Source of the DNA: Streptomyces mirabilis
GTDB lineage: Bacteria; Actinomycetota; Actinomycetes; Streptomycetales; Streptomycetaceae
NCBI RefSeq assembly: GCF_039503195.1
Contig: NZ_JBCJKP010000001.1
Span: 1,364,001 to 1,428,000 of the forward strand
DNA: 64,000 bases
Reading direction: 5' to 3'
The notes beneath the pieces were generated by a model. That model saw only the letters and a list, made by a program, of their open reading frames with translations. It did no database searches and was not told where the DNA came from. Numbering within the stretch: position 1 is the first letter of the stretch; the number at the start of each line of letters is the position of its first letter. Both the position numbers and the translations under genes were made by a program. This document shows positions 8,273-18,580 of this stretch, one piece after another.

Positions 8273-9766
8273 TCAGGCCGACGTCTCGGCCTTCGCGTGG
8301 CGTGCGACGGAGGTGAAGCGCAGGTTGTCGTCCTCGACGGGGCCGCCGCGCAGCAGTTTGACGTCGGAGTGGTAGTTCATCGACATGAGCCAGGGATGGG
8401 CGAGTCCTTGACGCGGCATCAGGTGGAGGGACCGCTTGACGTATCCGGCGCCGAAGTCGAGCAGCGGACGGGTCGGCATGGCCGGGTCGGGGAGCTCGGG
8501 GCGGCAGATGTCCGCGCCGGTGGCGTCCATGTGTCCGAGCAGCCGGGTGAAGTGCTCGCACAGCAGGCCCACCTTGAGCGTCCACGAGGAGTTCGTGTAG
8601 CCGATCGCGAAGGCGAAGTTCGGTACGCCGCTCAGCATCATGCCCTTGAAAGCCACCCTGTCGGCGAAGTCGACGGGTTCGCCGTCCACCGAGAGCGCCA
8701 TCCCGCCGAACAGCTGCACGTTCAACCCGGTGGCGGTGACGACGAGGTCGGCGTCGAGCTCACGACCGGACTCGAGCCGGATGCCGGTCTCGGTGAACGT
8801 CGCGATCCGGTCGGTGACGACCGAGGCCGTTCCCTTCTTGAGCGCCTTGAACAGGTCCGCGTCGGGGACCGTGCACAGCCGCTGGTCCCAGGGGTCGTAG
8901 GACGGGTTGAAGTGCTCGTCCACGGGATAACCGGCCGGCAGCTGCCTGATGTTCACGGCGCGGATGAGACGTCGCACGACCCGTGGGTGGCGTTGCGAGG
9001 TCCGCCAGACGAAGCGCTGCATGGCGATGTTCTTGCGCCGGGTGAGCCGGTGGGCGAGGCCGGCCGGCAACACCTTCCGCAGCGTGTTCGCGATCACGTC
9101 CTGCGACGCGACCGGAAGGATGTAGGTGGGCGAACGCTGGAGCATGGTGACATGGCCGGCCGTGTCCGCCAGCGCCGGGATCAGCGTGACGGCCGTCGCA
9201 CCGCTGCCGATCACCACGACCTTCTTGCCCGCGCAGTCCAGGTCCTCCGGCCAGTGCTGCGGGTGCACGATCTGTCCGGCGAACCGCTCCCTGCCCTCGA
9301 ACCGGGGGGTGAACCCTTCGTCGTAGCGGTAGTAACCACCGGCGCAGAACAGCCAGTTCGCGGTCATCGACACCGTCTCACCGGTGTCGGCGCGTTCGAT
9401 CTCCACCGTCCAGCGGGCCTCGGCGGTGGACCAGGCCGCGCCGCGCACCCGGTGGTGGTAGCGGATGCGCTGTTCGATGCCGCTCTCTCCCGCGGTCTCC
9501 CGCAGGTAGTCGAGGATCAGATCGGCGGTGGCGATCGACTTGTCGTTGCGCCACGGTTTGAAGGCGTAGCCGAAGGTGTGCAGGTCGGAGTCCGACCGGA
9601 TGCCCGGATAGCGGAACAGCGCCCACGTGCCGCCGGAGACACCACGGGCCTCCAGGATCGCGTAACTGCTGCCCGGCCGCTCGGTCTGCAGGTAGTGCGC
9701 AGCGCCGATGCCGGAGAGGCCGGCGCCGATGATCAGCACGTCGATGTGCTCGCTCTGACGGGTCAT
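8273..9766 (-). CDS. ethA: Baeyer-Villiger flavin monooxygenase, EthA-like
   Basis: 497 residues from the ATG at 9764-9766. It has an FAD Rossmann motif GAGLSG at 14-19, a GGTWALFRYPGIRSDSDLHT block, the Baeyer-Villiger signature FxGxxxHxxxWP at 162-173 and a second (NADPH) motif GSGATA at 187-192. The length and the PWDQRLCTVPDADLFKALKK and GYTNSSWTLK blocks match mycobacterial EthA, which converts ketones to esters and activates ethionamide. It is divergent from a PucR-like regulator that probably controls it, and is followed by a hydrolase remnant. The physiological substrate is unknown. Confidence 0.93.
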   Translation of the reverse strand: MTRQSEHIDVLIIGAGLSGIGAAHYLQTERPGSSYAILEARGVSGGTWALFRYPGIRSDSDLHTFGYAFKPWRNDKSIATADLILDYLRETAGESGIEQRIRYHHRVRGAAWSTAEARWTVEIERADTGETVSMTANWLFCAGGYYRYDEGFTPRFEGRERFAGQIVHPQHWPEDLDCAGKKVVVIGSGATAVTLIPALADTAGHVTMLQRSPTYILPVASQDVIANTLRKVLPAGLAHRLTRRKNIAMQRFVWRTSQRHPRVVRRLIRAVNIRQLPAGYPVDEHFNPSYDPWDQRLCTVPDADLFKALKKGTASVVTDRIATFTETGIRLESGRELDADLVVTATGLNVQLFGGMALSVDGEPVDFADRVAFKGMMLSGVPNFAFAIGYTNSSWTLKVGLLCEHFTRLLGHMDATGADICRPELPDPAMPTRPLLDFGAGYVKRSLHLMPRQGLAHPWLMSMNYHSDVKLLRGGPVEDDNLRFTSVARHAKAETSA

Positions 9767-9907
9767 GTGCGGGGACTCCGTTGCTGAGGCGTTAGCTGGG
9801 TGGTGCCTCGATGATGACCTCACATACCGGCCAGTACGGTGTGGCGGTTCGCACCTTCATCGAAAAAGACCAGTGCATTCTGCACCACCGCGGGCTAACG
9901 TGCGGAC
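9767..9907. promoter_or_regulatory. Divergent promoter region of monooxygenase and regulator
   Basis: The 141 bp between the two divergent genes must hold both promoters. A perfect short palindrome, GTGCA-TTC-TGCAC, lies at 9873-9885, 23 bp before the regulator start. A weaker ACCG-N7-CGGT lies nearer the middle. The first is a plausible operator for the PucR-like protein. Confidence 0.4.
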
Positions 9908-11131
9908 ATGATCCGGCAGCGCCCTTCCGAACGTACATGCGATTTACTTCGGCAGGGTGCGGAGATCGCACTCAACAGTCTGCAGGAGTGGCTCGACGAG
10001 ATCGACGAGGCGACCCTGGCGGCGGTGACCATGCGAGCCGTCGCGCAGGACCCCGCCCTGCGCGCCGCCACACGACGGATCAACCGCGCCCACCTGACGT
10101 TCTGGGCGTCCGAGACCGTGCGCGACCCCGGCGCGCCGGTACCCGCGTACACCGGCCCGGACAGTCTCAGCCACGCCCGCGACCTGGTACGCCGCGGGCT
10201 CGACGAATCGGCCCTCGACTCCTACCGCGTCGGACAGAACGCGGCTTGGCGGCGCTGGATGCAGACCGTCTTCACCCTGACCTCCGACCCCGACGAACTG
10301 CGCGAGCTGCTCGACGTGTCGGCGCGCTCCGTCTCGGGCTTCCTCGACGCCACGATCGTCGACATCGCCGCCCGCATGGCCGCCGAGCGCGAAGAGCTGA
10401 CCCACGGCACCCACGCCGAACGTCGCGAGATCGTCACCCTGCTCGTCGAGGGCGCGCCCATCAGCCGACAACGGGCGGAAGCACGCCTGGGCTACGCCCT
10501 CGACCGGACACACACCGCCGCCGTCGTGTGGAGCGAGGAACCGGCCCCCGAACCGGGCCACCTCGAACGTGCGACCGAGGCCCTGGCGCAGACGGCCGGA
10601 GTGCAGCAACCGCTCACCGTGATCGTCGGCGCGGCCACTCTGTGGGTGTGGCTGCCGGGACCCGCCGCACCCGACACCGGCCCGCTGAGCCGGCTCCTCG
10701 ACCCGCTGCCGGGCGTCCGGATCGCCGTGGGCCCGCCCGCCCGGGGCAGGGAGGGCTTCCGGCGCAGCCACCTCGCCGCGCTGACCACCCAGCGCATGCT
10801 CGCCAGGCTCCGTTCACCGCGTCGTGTCGCCGGTTTCGACGACGTCCAGCTCAGCAGCCTGATCAGTCAGGACGTCGAACAGGCCGACGAGTTCGTCAAG
10901 ACCACCCTCGGCGACCTCGCCACGGCGAGCCCGGAGCTGAGGCACGCCGTCCTCACGTACATCCAGGCCCAGTGCAACACGACCCGCGCCGCCGGCCGGC
11001 TCTACACCCACCGCAACACCCTGCTCCGGCAGCTCGACCGAGCCGACCAACTGCTCCCGAAGCCACTCGAGGACAACACCGTCAAGGTCGCCGTCGCCCT
11101 CGACCTGCTCCAGTGGCGTGGCAGCGACTGA
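9908..11131 (+). CDS. PucR/CdaR-like transcriptional regulator
   Basis: 407 residues. The N-terminal ~170 form a helical sensor region seen in actinobacterial PucR-like regulators (QNAAWRRWMQTVFTLTSDPD). A degenerate GGDEF-like middle domain follows. The C-terminal helix-turn-helix of the PucR_C type has the hallmark LRHAVLTYIQAQCNTTRAAG then LYTHRNTLLRQLDRADQLLP. Such proteins regulate adjacent catabolic genes. It is divergent from the EthA-like monooxygenase, which fits an inducible monooxygenase-regulator pair. Confidence 0.88.
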   Translation: MIRQRPSERTCDLLRQGAEIALNSLQEWLDEIDEATLAAVTMRAVAQDPALRAATRRINRAHLTFWASETVRDPGAPVPAYTGPDSLSHARDLVRRGLDESALDSYRVGQNAAWRRWMQTVFTLTSDPDELRELLDVSARSVSGFLDATIVDIAARMAAEREELTHGTHAERREIVTLLVEGAPISRQRAEARLGYALDRTHTAAVVWSEEPAPEPGHLERATEALAQTAGVQQPLTVIVGAATLWVWLPGPAAPDTGPLSRLLDPLPGVRIAVGPPARGREGFRRSHLAALTTQRMLARLRSPRRVAGFDDVQLSSLISQDVEQADEFVKTTLGDLATASPELRHAVLTYIQAQCNTTRAAGRLYTHRNTLLRQLDRADQLLPKPLEDNTVKVAVALDLLQWRGSD

Positions 11132-11372
11132 GGACCGTATCGGGCGCGGGCGTGCGTCCGCATCGGCACTACGCGCACTCCACGGCGTACTGCGTTCTCC
11201 GTAGCGGGATGGTCGGCAGCCGGAGGACGACGCGACAGGGCCCTGTCCGCGAGCCTGAAGGCGTCCCCGAGAGCGGGACGACAAGACCTCTCCCCTGGCT
11301 GTTTCCCTTTGGCCACCGGGTTGTCGGGCCTTCTGGCGTGCGCGCCCTCATCCGTCACCGAGTCAGCGGGAC

Positions 11373-12083
11373 ATGTCGATGACGCATCACCTACGGACCG
11401 TGCTGATCGGCGTCTTCCTCGCCCGCGCCACCCTGGTCGCCGCGGTAGGCATCACCCGGCACCACTCGGGCACCGACCCGACGCCACGAGGACCGTACGT
11501 GGCGCTCGGCGACTCCTGCACCGCCGGGCCACGGATCCCCGACCGGACCGGAGCCCCCGCCGGGTGCGATCGCTCCGACCACGACTACCCGGCGCTGGTA
11601 GCCGAGCGGCTGGGGCTGCGGGCGGCCGACTTCCGCGACGTGAGCTACGTCTCCGGCGACACCGACGACGTACAGCGGAAGATCGACACGGCGGGTGAGC
11701 GGCTGTCCGAAGCACTGGCCGAGGTGAAGCGCCGTGCCCCGAAGGCCCGTTTGTTCGTCGTGGGATACCCGGCGATCCTGCCGGCCCATGGCACCGGCTG
11801 CGCCGACGACCTGACCCTCGCACCCGCTGACGCGACCTACCTCAACGACAAGGAACAGCAGCTCAACGCCGTGCTGGGCAGGCGGGCACAGGGCGTCGGG
11901 GCCGGATACGTCGACACGTACGAGCTGTCCGTCGGCCGTGACGCCTGCTCGGGCAGGGACACCCGCTGGATCGAGCCGCTGCTGCCCAGCCTTCCCGCCG
12001 GCCCGATGCATCCCGACGAGCGCGGCGCGCGGTCGGCGCTCCGCGGTGAGCGACACCCCCGGCGCACCGCCCGCGAGGGGTGA
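11373..12083 (+). pseudogene. SGNH/GDSL hydrolase (secreted lipase-like) with internal deletion and C-terminal frameshift
   Basis: The frame begins with a signal-like segment and the GDSL block YVALGDSCTAGPRIPD, then CDRSDHDYPALVAERLGLRA. Immediately after FRDVS it jumps to the segment normally found some 70 residues later (VSGDTDDVQRKIDTAGERLS). The oxyanion-hole glycine and GxND blocks are therefore gone, although the frame stays open. The catalytic Asp/His block DACSGRDTRWIEPLLP...MHPDERG is present, but then the frame shifts: the alternative frame reads RGRRSAVSDT, the usual ending. Probably an inactive remnant of a cholesterol-esterase/lipase-like secreted enzyme. Confidence 0.7.
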
Positions 12084-12098
12084 CTGCCGGGGCGGGGC

Positions 12099-12773
12099 TC
12101 ATGAACTCACGAGCCGAGCGCCCGCCTCGGTCACGGGGGTCTCGCCGCCGATGAGTTCGACGATGACGCGGCTCAGGGCCGGCTCGTGCAGGGCCGCGCC
12201 GACGTTCACGGTCGGTGCGGGCCACTGGGACGATCCTCGGCTCATACACGGCATGCCCGACGGCAACAACTGTCGGCCGCGCATACCCCCGCTGTGCCCC
12301 GGGCCGACTTCGGGCACCGCTGGCGGACAGATGCTGGCGGACAGATGCGGAGGCGTTCCCCGATGATCAGTATCGTCGCCCAGCGACTCCAGGTGCTGGA
12401 GGTTGACGGTGGAGACGACGTCGATCCCGGCGGCGAGGAGTTCCTCGACGTCCTGCCAGCGCTTGGCGTTGCGGGAACCGGGGATGTTCGTGTGGGGCAG
12501 CTCGTCGACCAGGGCCGCCTCGGGGCGACGGGCCAGCACCGCGTCCACGTCCATCTCCGTGAAGACGGTGCCGCGGTACTCCAGTTCCTTGCGGGGGATC
12601 TCCTCCAGACCGTGCAGCATCACCTCGGTGCGCGGCCGGTGGTGGTGCTCCACGAAGGCGACGACGCAGTCGGTGCCTCGCTCCACCCGGCGGTGCGCCT
12701 CGGAGAACATCGCGTACGTCTTGCCGACGCCCGGTGCCGCACCGAGGTACATCCGAAGCTTGCCGCGTGCCAT
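12099..12773 (-). CDS. Truncated KdpD (N-terminal sensor domain only)
   Basis: Residues 1-133 match the KdpD N-terminal domain: Walker A GAAPGVGKT at 11-19, VDELPHTNIPGSRNAKRWQD, and LQHLESLGD where homology stops. The remaining ~90 residues are unrelated to KdpD; there is no USP, membrane or kinase domain. It lies 34 bp downstream of kdpE in the same orientation, where kdpD normally sits. A full-length kdpD exists at 21452-24118. Short KdpD forms exist in some bacteria, so it may be functional, or a deletion remnant with a random tail. Confidence 0.75.
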   Translation of the reverse strand: MARGKLRMYLGAAPGVGKTYAMFSEAHRRVERGTDCVVAFVEHHHRPRTEVMLHGLEEIPRKELEYRGTVFTEMDVDAVLARRPEAALVDELPHTNIPGSRNAKRWQDVEELLAAGIDVVSTVNLQHLESLGDDTDHRGTPPHLSASICPPAVPEVGPGHSGGMRGRQLLPSGMPCMSRGSSQWPAPTVNVGAALHEPALSRVIVELIGGETPVTEAGARLVSS

Positions 12774-12807
12774 CTTCTCTTCTCTTCGTCGGTTTCGTAC
12801 GCGCGCT

Positions 12808-13491
12808 TCAGCTCTCGAAGCGGTATCCCATGCCCGGCTCGGTGATCAGATAGCGGGGGTGGGCAGGGTCCGCCTCCAGTTTCCGGCGGAGCTGGGCCAT
12901 GTAGACCCGCAGGTAGTTGGTCTTGTTGCTCTGGCTGACACCCCACACCTCCGCCAGCAGATGCTTCTGCGTGATGAGCCGGCCGGGGTTGGTGACCAGG
13001 ATCTCCAGCAGATGCCACTCGGTCGGTGTGAGGCGTACGTCGTGCCCGGCGCGGGTGGCCTTCTTGGCGAGCAGGTCGATGGTGAAGTGCTCCGTGGTGA
13101 CCAGGACGGTCTCGGGGGCCGGCGGAACGTCGTCCGTGCGGCGGACGGCGGCGCGCAGCCGGGCGAGGAGTTCGTCCATGCTGAACGGCTTGGTGATGTA
13201 GTCGTCGGCGCCCGCGTCCAGGGCCGCGACCTTCTCGTCGGAGGCGCGGCGGGCGGACAGGACGAGGATCGGTACGCGGGTCCAGCCGCGCAGGGCCCTG
13301 ATGACGTCCGTGCCGTCCATGTCGGGCAGGCCGAGGTCGAGCAGGACCACGTCGGGCTGCCGGGCGGCGGCGATGCGCAGTGCGGTGGTGCCGTCGGGGG
13401 CCGGGTCCACTCCGTACCGCCGGGCCTGCAGGTTGATCACGAGCGCCCGGACGAGCTGAGGGTCGTCCTCCACCACCAGTACCCGGGTCAT
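12808..13491 (-). CDS. kdpE: KdpE response regulator
   Basis: 227 residues. The receiver domain has the acidic pair at D9/D10, phospho-acceptor D52 in VVLLDLGLPDMDG and the lysine in DDYITKPF. The OmpR-type winged helix (about 130-225) has VRLTPTEWHLLEILVTNPGR and the KTNYLRVYMAQLRRKLE recognition region specific to KdpE. It activates kdp transcription when phosphorylated by KdpD. It is preceded by kdpC on the same strand (124 bp gap) and followed by the truncated kdpD. Candidate binding sites are the TTGACR-N5 direct repeats upstream of the three potassium loci. Confidence 0.95.
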   Translation of the reverse strand: MTRVLVVEDDPQLVRALVINLQARRYGVDPAPDGTTALRIAAARQPDVVLLDLGLPDMDGTDVIRALRGWTRVPILVLSARRASDEKVAALDAGADDYITKPFSMDELLARLRAAVRRTDDVPPAPETVLVTTEHFTIDLLAKKATRAGHDVRLTPTEWHLLEILVTNPGRLITQKHLLAEVWGVSQSNKTNYLRVYMAQLRRKLEADPAHPRYLITEPGMGYRFES

Positions 13492-13615
13492 CGGTGTGCG
13501 CCTTTCCTGTGGTACGGCGGGCCGGAGCCGTATGGAACCGGCCTCATGGCTGCGGAAGTCGGCGACTCGAGGAGCGTCCCCGGCCGCCGACTCCCGCGTG
13601 GCGCAGGTAACCCCA

Positions 13616-14284
13616 TCAGCTCTTCGCCACGAGTCCCTTGAGCGCGATGTTGAGTTCGAGCACGTTGACCCGGGGCTCGCCGATGAAGCCGAGGGTGCGG
13701 CCGTCGGTGTGCTCGTCGACCAGCTTCTGCACCTGGGCGACGGACAGGCCGTTCTTCTCCGCGATCCGGTGCACCTGGATGTCGGCGTACTTCGGGGAGA
13801 TGTCCGGGTCCAGGCCCGAGCCGGACGAGGTGACCGCGTCGGCGGGCACGTCGGACGGCTTGACCGTGTAGCCGTTCACCGAGTTGTCCTTGATGACGGC
13901 CGCCTTGGCGTCCTTGACCCACTTGATCAGGTCGGCGTTGTCACCGGAACGGTTGGTGGCGCCCGACAGGATCAGCTTGTACTGGGTGTTGACGCTGTTG
14001 GTGCCGAGGCCGTTCGCGGGGCGGCCCTGGAACCACTTCAGGTCGGCGTCCGGGGTCTCCTGACCCTTCTTCAGCGGCAGGTTGTAGGACTGGCCGATCA
14101 GCGAGGAGCCGACGACCTTGCCGTTCGCCTTGATCTCCGAGCCGTTCGCCTGGTCCGAGAACAGGCCCTGGGCGACCCCGGTGATGGCCAGCGGGTAGAG
14201 CACCCCGCAGATGACGGTGAGCACGAGCAGGGCTCGCAGGCCCGCCCAGAGCAACCGGGCAGTGTTCGTAACCGAGTTGTTCAT
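13616..14284 (-). CDS. kdpC: Potassium-transporting ATPase subunit KdpC
   Basis: 222 residues with one N-terminal membrane helix (about 12-36), then the periplasmic-type domain with GSSLIGQSYN, WFQGRPA, SGSGLDPDISP and VDEHTDGRTLGFIGEPRVNV, all KdpC hallmarks. KdpC stabilises the KdpFABC complex and aids ATP binding. It starts 6 bp after the kdpB stop codon. Length and motifs are intact. Confidence 0.96.
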   Translation of the reverse strand: MNNSVTNTARLLWAGLRALLVLTVICGVLYPLAITGVAQGLFSDQANGSEIKANGKVVGSSLIGQSYNLPLKKGQETPDADLKWFQGRPANGLGTNSVNTQYKLILSGATNRSGDNADLIKWVKDAKAAVIKDNSVNGYTVKPSDVPADAVTSSGSGLDPDISPKYADIQVHRIAEKNGLSVAQVQKLVDEHTDGRTLGFIGEPRVNVLELNIALKGLVAKS

Positions 14285-14290
14285 AGCCGA

Positions 14291-16390
<2,100 letters not shown>

Positions 16391-16425
16391 CGAGTCCTCT
16401 TCTGAAGGTGAATCTGTGCGAGTGG

Positions 16426-18090
16426 TCATGACGCCAACCCCTCGGCCAGCGGACCCAGCGCGAGCGCCGGGAAGTAGGTCAGACCGGTGATGATCAGGAT
16501 GGCGCCCACCAACAGGCCGGTGAACAGCGGCTTTTCGGTGCGCAGGGTGCCCGCGGTGGCCGGGACCGGCTTCTGCTCGGCGAGCGAACCGGCCAGCGCC
16601 AGCACGAACACCATCGGCAGGAAGCGGCCGAGCAGCATCGCGATGCCGATCGTGCTGTTGAACCACTGCGTGTCGGCGTTCAGGCCCGCGAAGGCCGAGC
16701 CGTTGTTGTTGGCGCCGGAGGAGTAGGCGTACAGGATCTCGGAGAAGCCGTGCGCCCCGCTGTTGGTCATGGAGTGGCCCGGAGTGGGCAGGGCCATCGC
16801 CGCGGCGGTGAAGACGAGCACCAGCGCGGGGGTGATGAGGATGTAGCAGGCCGCGAACTTGATCTCGCGGGTGCCGATCTTCTTGCCCAGGTACTCGGGG
16901 GTGCGGCCGACCATCAGACCGGCGATGAACACCGCGATGATCGCCATGATCAGCATGCCGTAGAGACCGGAGCCGGTACCACCCGGTGCGATCTCGCCCA
17001 GCTGCATGCCCAGGAGGGTGATACCGCCGCCGAGGCCGGTGAACGAGGAGTGGAAGGAGTCCACCGCACCCGTCGAGGTCAGGGTGGTCGACACCGCGAA
17101 GATCGACGAGGCGCCGACTCCGAAGCGGTTCTCCTTGCCCTCCATCGCACCGCCCGCGATCTGGAACGCCGGGCCGTGGTGGGCGAACTCGGTGCACATC
17201 ATCAGGGTGATGAAGCCGAGCCAGATCGTGGCCATCGTGGCGAGGATCGCGTAGCCCTGCTTCAGGCTGCCGACCATGCGGCCGAAGGTGCGGGTCAGCG
17301 CGAACGGGATGACCAGCAGCAGGAAGATCTCGAACAGGTTCGAGAAGGGGGTGGGGTTCTCGAAGGGGTGGGCCGAGTTCGCGTTGAAGTAACCGCCACC
17401 GTTGGTGCCCACCTCCTTGATGGCCTCCTGCGAGGCGACCGCACCGCCGTTCCACTGCTGCGAGCCGCCCATGAACTGGCCCACGGAGTGGATCCCGGAG
17501 AAGTTCTGGATCGCGCCGCAGGCGACCAGGACGATCGCGGCGACGACCGAGAGCGGCAGCAGGATGCGGATCGTGCCGCGCACCAGGTCGGCCCAGAAGT
17601 TGCCGAGCTCACCGGTGCGGGAGCGCGAGAAGCCCCGTACGAGCGCCACGGCGACGGCGATGCCGACCGCGGCCGAGACGAAGTTCTGCACCGCCAGGCC
17701 GCCGGTCTGCACGACGTGGCCCATGGCCTGCTCGCCGTAGTACGACTGCCAGTTGGTGTTCGTGACGAAGGACGCGGCGGTGTTGAACGCCTGGTCCGGG
17801 TCGATGGCGGCAAAGCCGAGCGAGCCGGGCAGATGGCCCTGGAGGCGCTGCAGCAAGTAGAGGAAGAGGACGCTGACCGCGGAGAAGGCGAGGACGCCGC
17901 GTAGGTACGCGGGCCAGCGCATCTCCGTGTTCGGATTGGCGCCGATGCCCTTGTAGATCCACTTCTCCACACGCCAGTGCTTGTCGGAGGAGTAGACCTT
18001 GGCCATGTAGTCGCCAAGGGGGACGTAGGCGAGGGCCAGTGCCGCTATGAGCGCGAGCAGCTGGAGCACGCCGGCAAGAACGGGACTCAT
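16426..18090 (-). CDS. kdpA: Potassium-transporting ATPase subunit KdpA (ion-translocating)
   Basis: 554 residues, polytopic. The four selectivity-filter-type loops of the SKT superfamily are visible, for example [40 protein letters not shown] and [16 protein letters not shown]. KdpA forms the K+ conduit of the KdpFABC pump. It lies 7 bp after kdpF and overlaps or abuts kdpB. Confidence 0.97.
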   Translation of the reverse strand: MSPVLAGVLQLLALIAALALAYVPLGDYMAKVYSSDKHWRVEKWIYKGIGANPNTEMRWPAYLRGVLAFSAVSVLFLYLLQRLQGHLPGSLGFAAIDPDQAFNTAASFVTNTNWQSYYGEQAMGHVVQTGGLAVQNFVSAAVGIAVAVALVRGFSRSRTGELGNFWADLVRGTIRILLPLSVVAAIVLVACGAIQNFSGIHSVGQFMGGSQQWNGGAVASQEAIKEVGTNGGGYFNANSAHPFENPTPFSNLFEIFLLLVIPFALTRTFGRMVGSLKQGYAILATMATIWLGFITLMMCTEFAHHGPAFQIAGGAMEGKENRFGVGASSIFAVSTTLTSTGAVDSFHSSFTGLGGGITLLGMQLGEIAPGGTGSGLYGMLIMAIIAVFIAGLMVGRTPEYLGKKIGTREIKFAACYILITPALVLVFTAAAMALPTPGHSMTNSGAHGFSEILYAYSSGANNNGSAFAGLNADTQWFNSTIGIAMLLGRFLPMVFVLALAGSLAEQKPVPATAGTLRTEKPLFTGLLVGAILIITGLTYFPALALGPLAEGLAS

Positions 18091-18097
18091 GGCGCTC

Positions 18098-18187
18098 TCA
18101 GAACCTCTCCGGGAAGATCAGGGCGAGGACGAGATAGCCCAGCAGGGCGACGGCCACGACCAGGCCGACAATGTTCTCGGCGGTCAC
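18098..18187 (-). CDS. kdpF: KdpF small subunit (29 aa)
   Basis: A 29-residue single-helix peptide, [20 protein letters not shown] then LALIFPERF, starting at the GTG at 18185-18187. The IFPE(R/K)F ending is the KdpF signature. It stabilises the complex in the membrane. Its start overlaps the stop of the upstream 27-residue peptide as GTGA, so the two are translationally coupled. Confidence 0.93.
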   Translation of the reverse strand: MTAENIVGLVVAVALLGYLVLALIFPERF

Positions 18188-18267
18188 AGCTTCGTCACCC
18201 CCTTGGCGACGAGGGCCACCAGCGCGAACACCGCGATCGTGGTGACGACGAAGGCCAGATCGGCCAT
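18184..18267 (-). CDS. 27-residue membrane peptide leading the kdp operon
   Basis: The ATG at 18265-18267 follows an AGGAG site seven bases upstream. The peptide is one hydrophobic helix, MADLAFVVTTIAVFALVALV, ending AKGVTKL. It stops in a GTGA overlap with kdpF. Translation coupling, a clean ribosome binding site and the position as first gene of the operon argue that it is real. I recall similar peptides ahead of kdpF in Streptomyces but know of no described function; it may be an accessory KdpF-like subunit. Confidence 0.78.
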   Translation of the reverse strand: MADLAFVVTTIAVFALVALVAKGVTKL

Positions 18268-18344
18268 CGCGAACTCCTAGATGAGGTTCAGATATGAAGC
18301 GGACGGTTAGAGGTAACCGCCTCGATGGCCGGATCTGGCCGCCG

Positions 18345-18393
18345 TTGACACCTCCCATACGGCGGCCGGTCCGCCTTTGACGGAACCCTTACG
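18345..18393. promoter_or_regulatory. Candidate KdpE boxes upstream of the kdp operon
   Basis: Two direct-repeat sites on the plus strand: TTGACA-CCTCC-CATACG at 18345-18361 and TTGACG-GAACC-CTTACG at 18377-18393. Half-sites are spaced 11 bp and the two sites 32 bp apart, about three helical turns. They lie 78-126 bp before the first operon gene. Matching repeats occur before kimA and kdpD. OmpR-family regulators such as KdpE bind direct repeats with this spacing. Confidence 0.6.
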
Positions 18394-18503
18394 GTCGGCC
18401 GCTCCACGTGCGCGACGGGGCCCGCCGGCCGCCGTCCGGCCGAGTACGACGATGGCTCGCATCGGCGAGATGCGGGCCATCGGGGCGCGGACCAGGGCAG
18501 GAG

Positions 18504-18579
18504 GTCGGAGCGGGGCGTCGGAGCGGGGTCGGGAGCGGGGTGTCGGAGCGGGGTCCGGAGCAGGACCTCGGAGCCGGGC
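18504..18579. repeat. Degenerate 11-15 bp tandem repeats
   Basis: About six imperfect copies of GTCGGAGCGGGG begin near 18504, 18517, 18530, 18542, 18553 and 18567. They lie between the kdp promoter region and the 3' end of the KimA-like gene. They may be replication-slippage repeats; no hairpin of note is formed. Confidence 0.6.
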
Positions 18580-18580
18580 G

